The notes below the pieces were generated by a model. It was not told where the DNA came from. It ran no database searches and saw only the letters and a list, made by a program, of their open reading frames with translations. The translations under genes were made by a program, and so were the position numbers. Shown here in pieces: positions 41,033 through 42,024 of a stretch of DNA of 42,024 nt. Positions within the stretch are counted from its first letter, which is position 1, and each line of letters starts with the position of its first letter. This stretch comes from CAYMKL01 sp964390805. GTDB lineage: Bacteria > Chloroflexota > Anaerolineae > VGOG01. Location: positions 1 through 42,024 of the forward strand of contig CAYMKL010000052.1 of assembly GCA_964390805.1 (NCBI GenBank), read 5' to 3'.

Positions 41033-41923
41033 ATGTTTATTGACATATTGGGCAATCTGGCCACCATATCCTTGTTCCTCTTGTTTGTGGCCGTCGTTTT
41101 GAGCATGGCCATCAAGGTCGTGCGGGAGTACGAGCGGCTAGTGGTCTTCCGGTTGGGGCGATCTATCGGCCAGAAGGGGCCTGGAATCGTTTTCCTGATT
41201 CCCTTCATTGACCGGCCAATCCTGGTAGACCTGCGGGAGCAGTTCCTTCAGATCCCTCACCAGACCTGCATCACTAAGGACAACGCCCCCATTGACGTGG
41301 AGTTCTTGATCTACTGGAGAGTAGTGGACCCTGAGAACAGCGTGATCCAGGTGGCGAATTTTGCCGGCGCCTCCCAGGGGATCGCCACCACCACCTTGCG
41401 AGCCGTGATTGGCGACATTAGTCTGGACGAGGTGCTCTCCAAGCGGGAGGAGATCAACATGGTTCTGCGCGTCAAGATGGATGAGGTCACCGAGCGCTGG
41501 GGAGTCAAGGTCACCAGCGTGGAGATTCGGGAAATCGTACCACCTCGAGAGGTGCAAGATGCCATGAACCGCCAGCTTGCGGCCGAGCGTAACCGCCGAG
41601 CGATGGTGACCGAGGCCGATGGCAAGCGCGAGTCAGCCATTATGGTAGCCGAGGGCGAGAAGCAATCGGCCATCCTCAGAGCCGAGGGCGATCGGCAATC
41701 CTCCATCCTGCGGGCTGAGGGGTTCTCCATGGCCCTGAACAGGATCTTCAAAGTGGCCAAGACGGTGGACGGCAAGACCATGAGCCTGCAATATCTGGAA
41801 GCACTCAAGGCTCTGGGGGCCAGTCCCGCCACCAAGTTCGTCTTCCCCATGGAGTTTGCCAACCTGCTCAGGCCCTTCACCAAGTACACCGAGAGTGTGG
41901 CCGAGGAGGAGGATGAGCTTTAG
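41033..41923 (+). CDS. Slipin (stomatin/prohibitin-like membrane protein)
   Basis: 296 residues from ATG 41033 with a strong GAAGGAGGAGGG site. One N-terminal membrane segment (ISLFLLFVAVVLSMAI), then the SPFH/band-7 domain (VREYERLVVFRLGR, GPGIVFLIPFID, DNAPIDVEFLIYWRV), a charged coiled coil of alternating ESAIMVAEGEKQSAILRAEG units, and a C-terminal FVFPMEFANLL. Bacterial slipins organise membrane microdomains and are substrates of the partner NfeD protease. A repeat-bearing spacer follows, with no further gene before the window ends. Confidence 0.93.
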   Translation: MFIDILGNLATISLFLLFVAVVLSMAIKVVREYERLVVFRLGRSIGQKGPGIVFLIPFIDRPILVDLREQFLQIPHQTCITKDNAPIDVEFLIYWRVVDPENSVIQVANFAGASQGIATTTLRAVIGDISLDEVLSKREEINMVLRVKMDEVTERWGVKVTSVEIREIVPPREVQDAMNRQLAAERNRRAMVTEADGKRESAIMVAEGEKQSAILRAEGDRQSSILRAEGFSMALNRIFKVAKTVDGKTMSLQYLEALKALGASPATKFVFPMEFANLLRPFTKYTESVAEEEDEL

Positions 41924-41930
41924 GCTCCAA

Positions 41931-41975
41931 CCTAGTAGATTGGTAGATTGGGAAACTGGTAAATCCGTAAACGCT
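41931..41975. repeat. TAGATTGG short repeats after the slipin gene
   Basis: TAGTAGATTGGTAGATTGGG followed by AAACTGGTAAATCC: tandem near-copies of an 8-9-bp unit, similar in style to the GATTTGCTGATT unit in hdrA. The rest of the segment to the window end shows no gene. Confidence 0.5.
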
Positions 41976-42024
41976 CAAACCTATTTTCGTGGGAAGGGCA
42001 GAAACAAGCCCATGAGCACACGGG

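Noticed and set aside
1..42024. tRNA or rRNA genes
   Set aside because: No cloverleaf with a GTTCGA-type arm or rRNA core segment recognised in the gaps between genes.

Overview
The window is a bacterial chromosome segment of moderately high GC, almost certainly from an uncultured anaerobe. Three things suggest a Chloroflexota-like (Anaerolineae-type) or similar deep-branching anaerobe: the gene content (heterodisulfide reductase/MetF genes of Wood-Ljungdahl type beside very large PAS/GAF/HD-GYP sensors), the RsbRSTX set, and many short dispersed repeats that run into coding sequence. No rRNA or tRNA is present to fix the taxonomy, so this is inference.

Layout. (1) 1-4089, plus strand: two tandem, partly near-identical response-regulator genes ending in c-di-GMP domains (GGDEF, then HD-GYP), closed by a strong terminator. 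(2) 4066-4971: a 205-bp exact copy of sequence also present at 21634-21838 carries the last 24 codons of a metF gene and joins abruptly to a universal stress protein gene that has lost its 5' end. (3) 5124-12611, plus: a consensus promoter followed by a partner-switching (stressosome-type) set rsbR, rsbS, rsbT and an rsbX-like kinase/phosphatase fusion, then a hybrid histidine kinase and a REC-PAS-PAS-GGDEF protein. Two four-helix-bundle genes, one intact and one truncated, bounded by inverted ATTGCGG-type repeats, interrupt this set. (4) 12741-21657, plus: an orphan peptide-type substrate-binding lipoprotein with a C-terminal Cache-like region, a membrane histidine kinase starting at its stop codon, and a 1588-residue REC/7xPAS/2xGAF/HD-GYP protein. 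The last contains a 190-bp MITE-like insertion with 12-bp inverted ends and an 8-bp target duplication that keeps the frame open. (5) 35706 down to 21766, minus strand: one long operon hdrC-hdrB-(antitoxin)-vapBC-like-hdrA-hicBA-mvhD-metV-[CNB histidine kinase]-metF-[REC]-[REC]-metV-metF. (6) 36317-41923, plus: hsp20, lon, nfeD/ClpP-class protease and a slipin, a protein and membrane quality-control group.

Working model. HdrA (a double HdrA with an inserted GltD/NfnB-like NAD(P)H module), HdrB, HdrC, MvhD, MetV and MetF should form a methylenetetrahydrofolate reductase complex linking NAD(P)H and/or a hydrogenase-type donor to methyl-THF formation. mvhD has one in-frame TGA exactly at the conserved Cys before the CHY motif, followed by a stem-loop matching bacterial SECIS rules, so it is probably a selenoprotein. 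Signalling genes (two REC proteins, a cyclic-nucleotide-binding-domain kinase) and two toxin-antitoxin pairs lie inside the operon with 4-bp stop/start overlaps. The rest of the window is largely phosphorelay, partner-switching and c-di-GMP signalling assembled from repeatedly duplicated modules.
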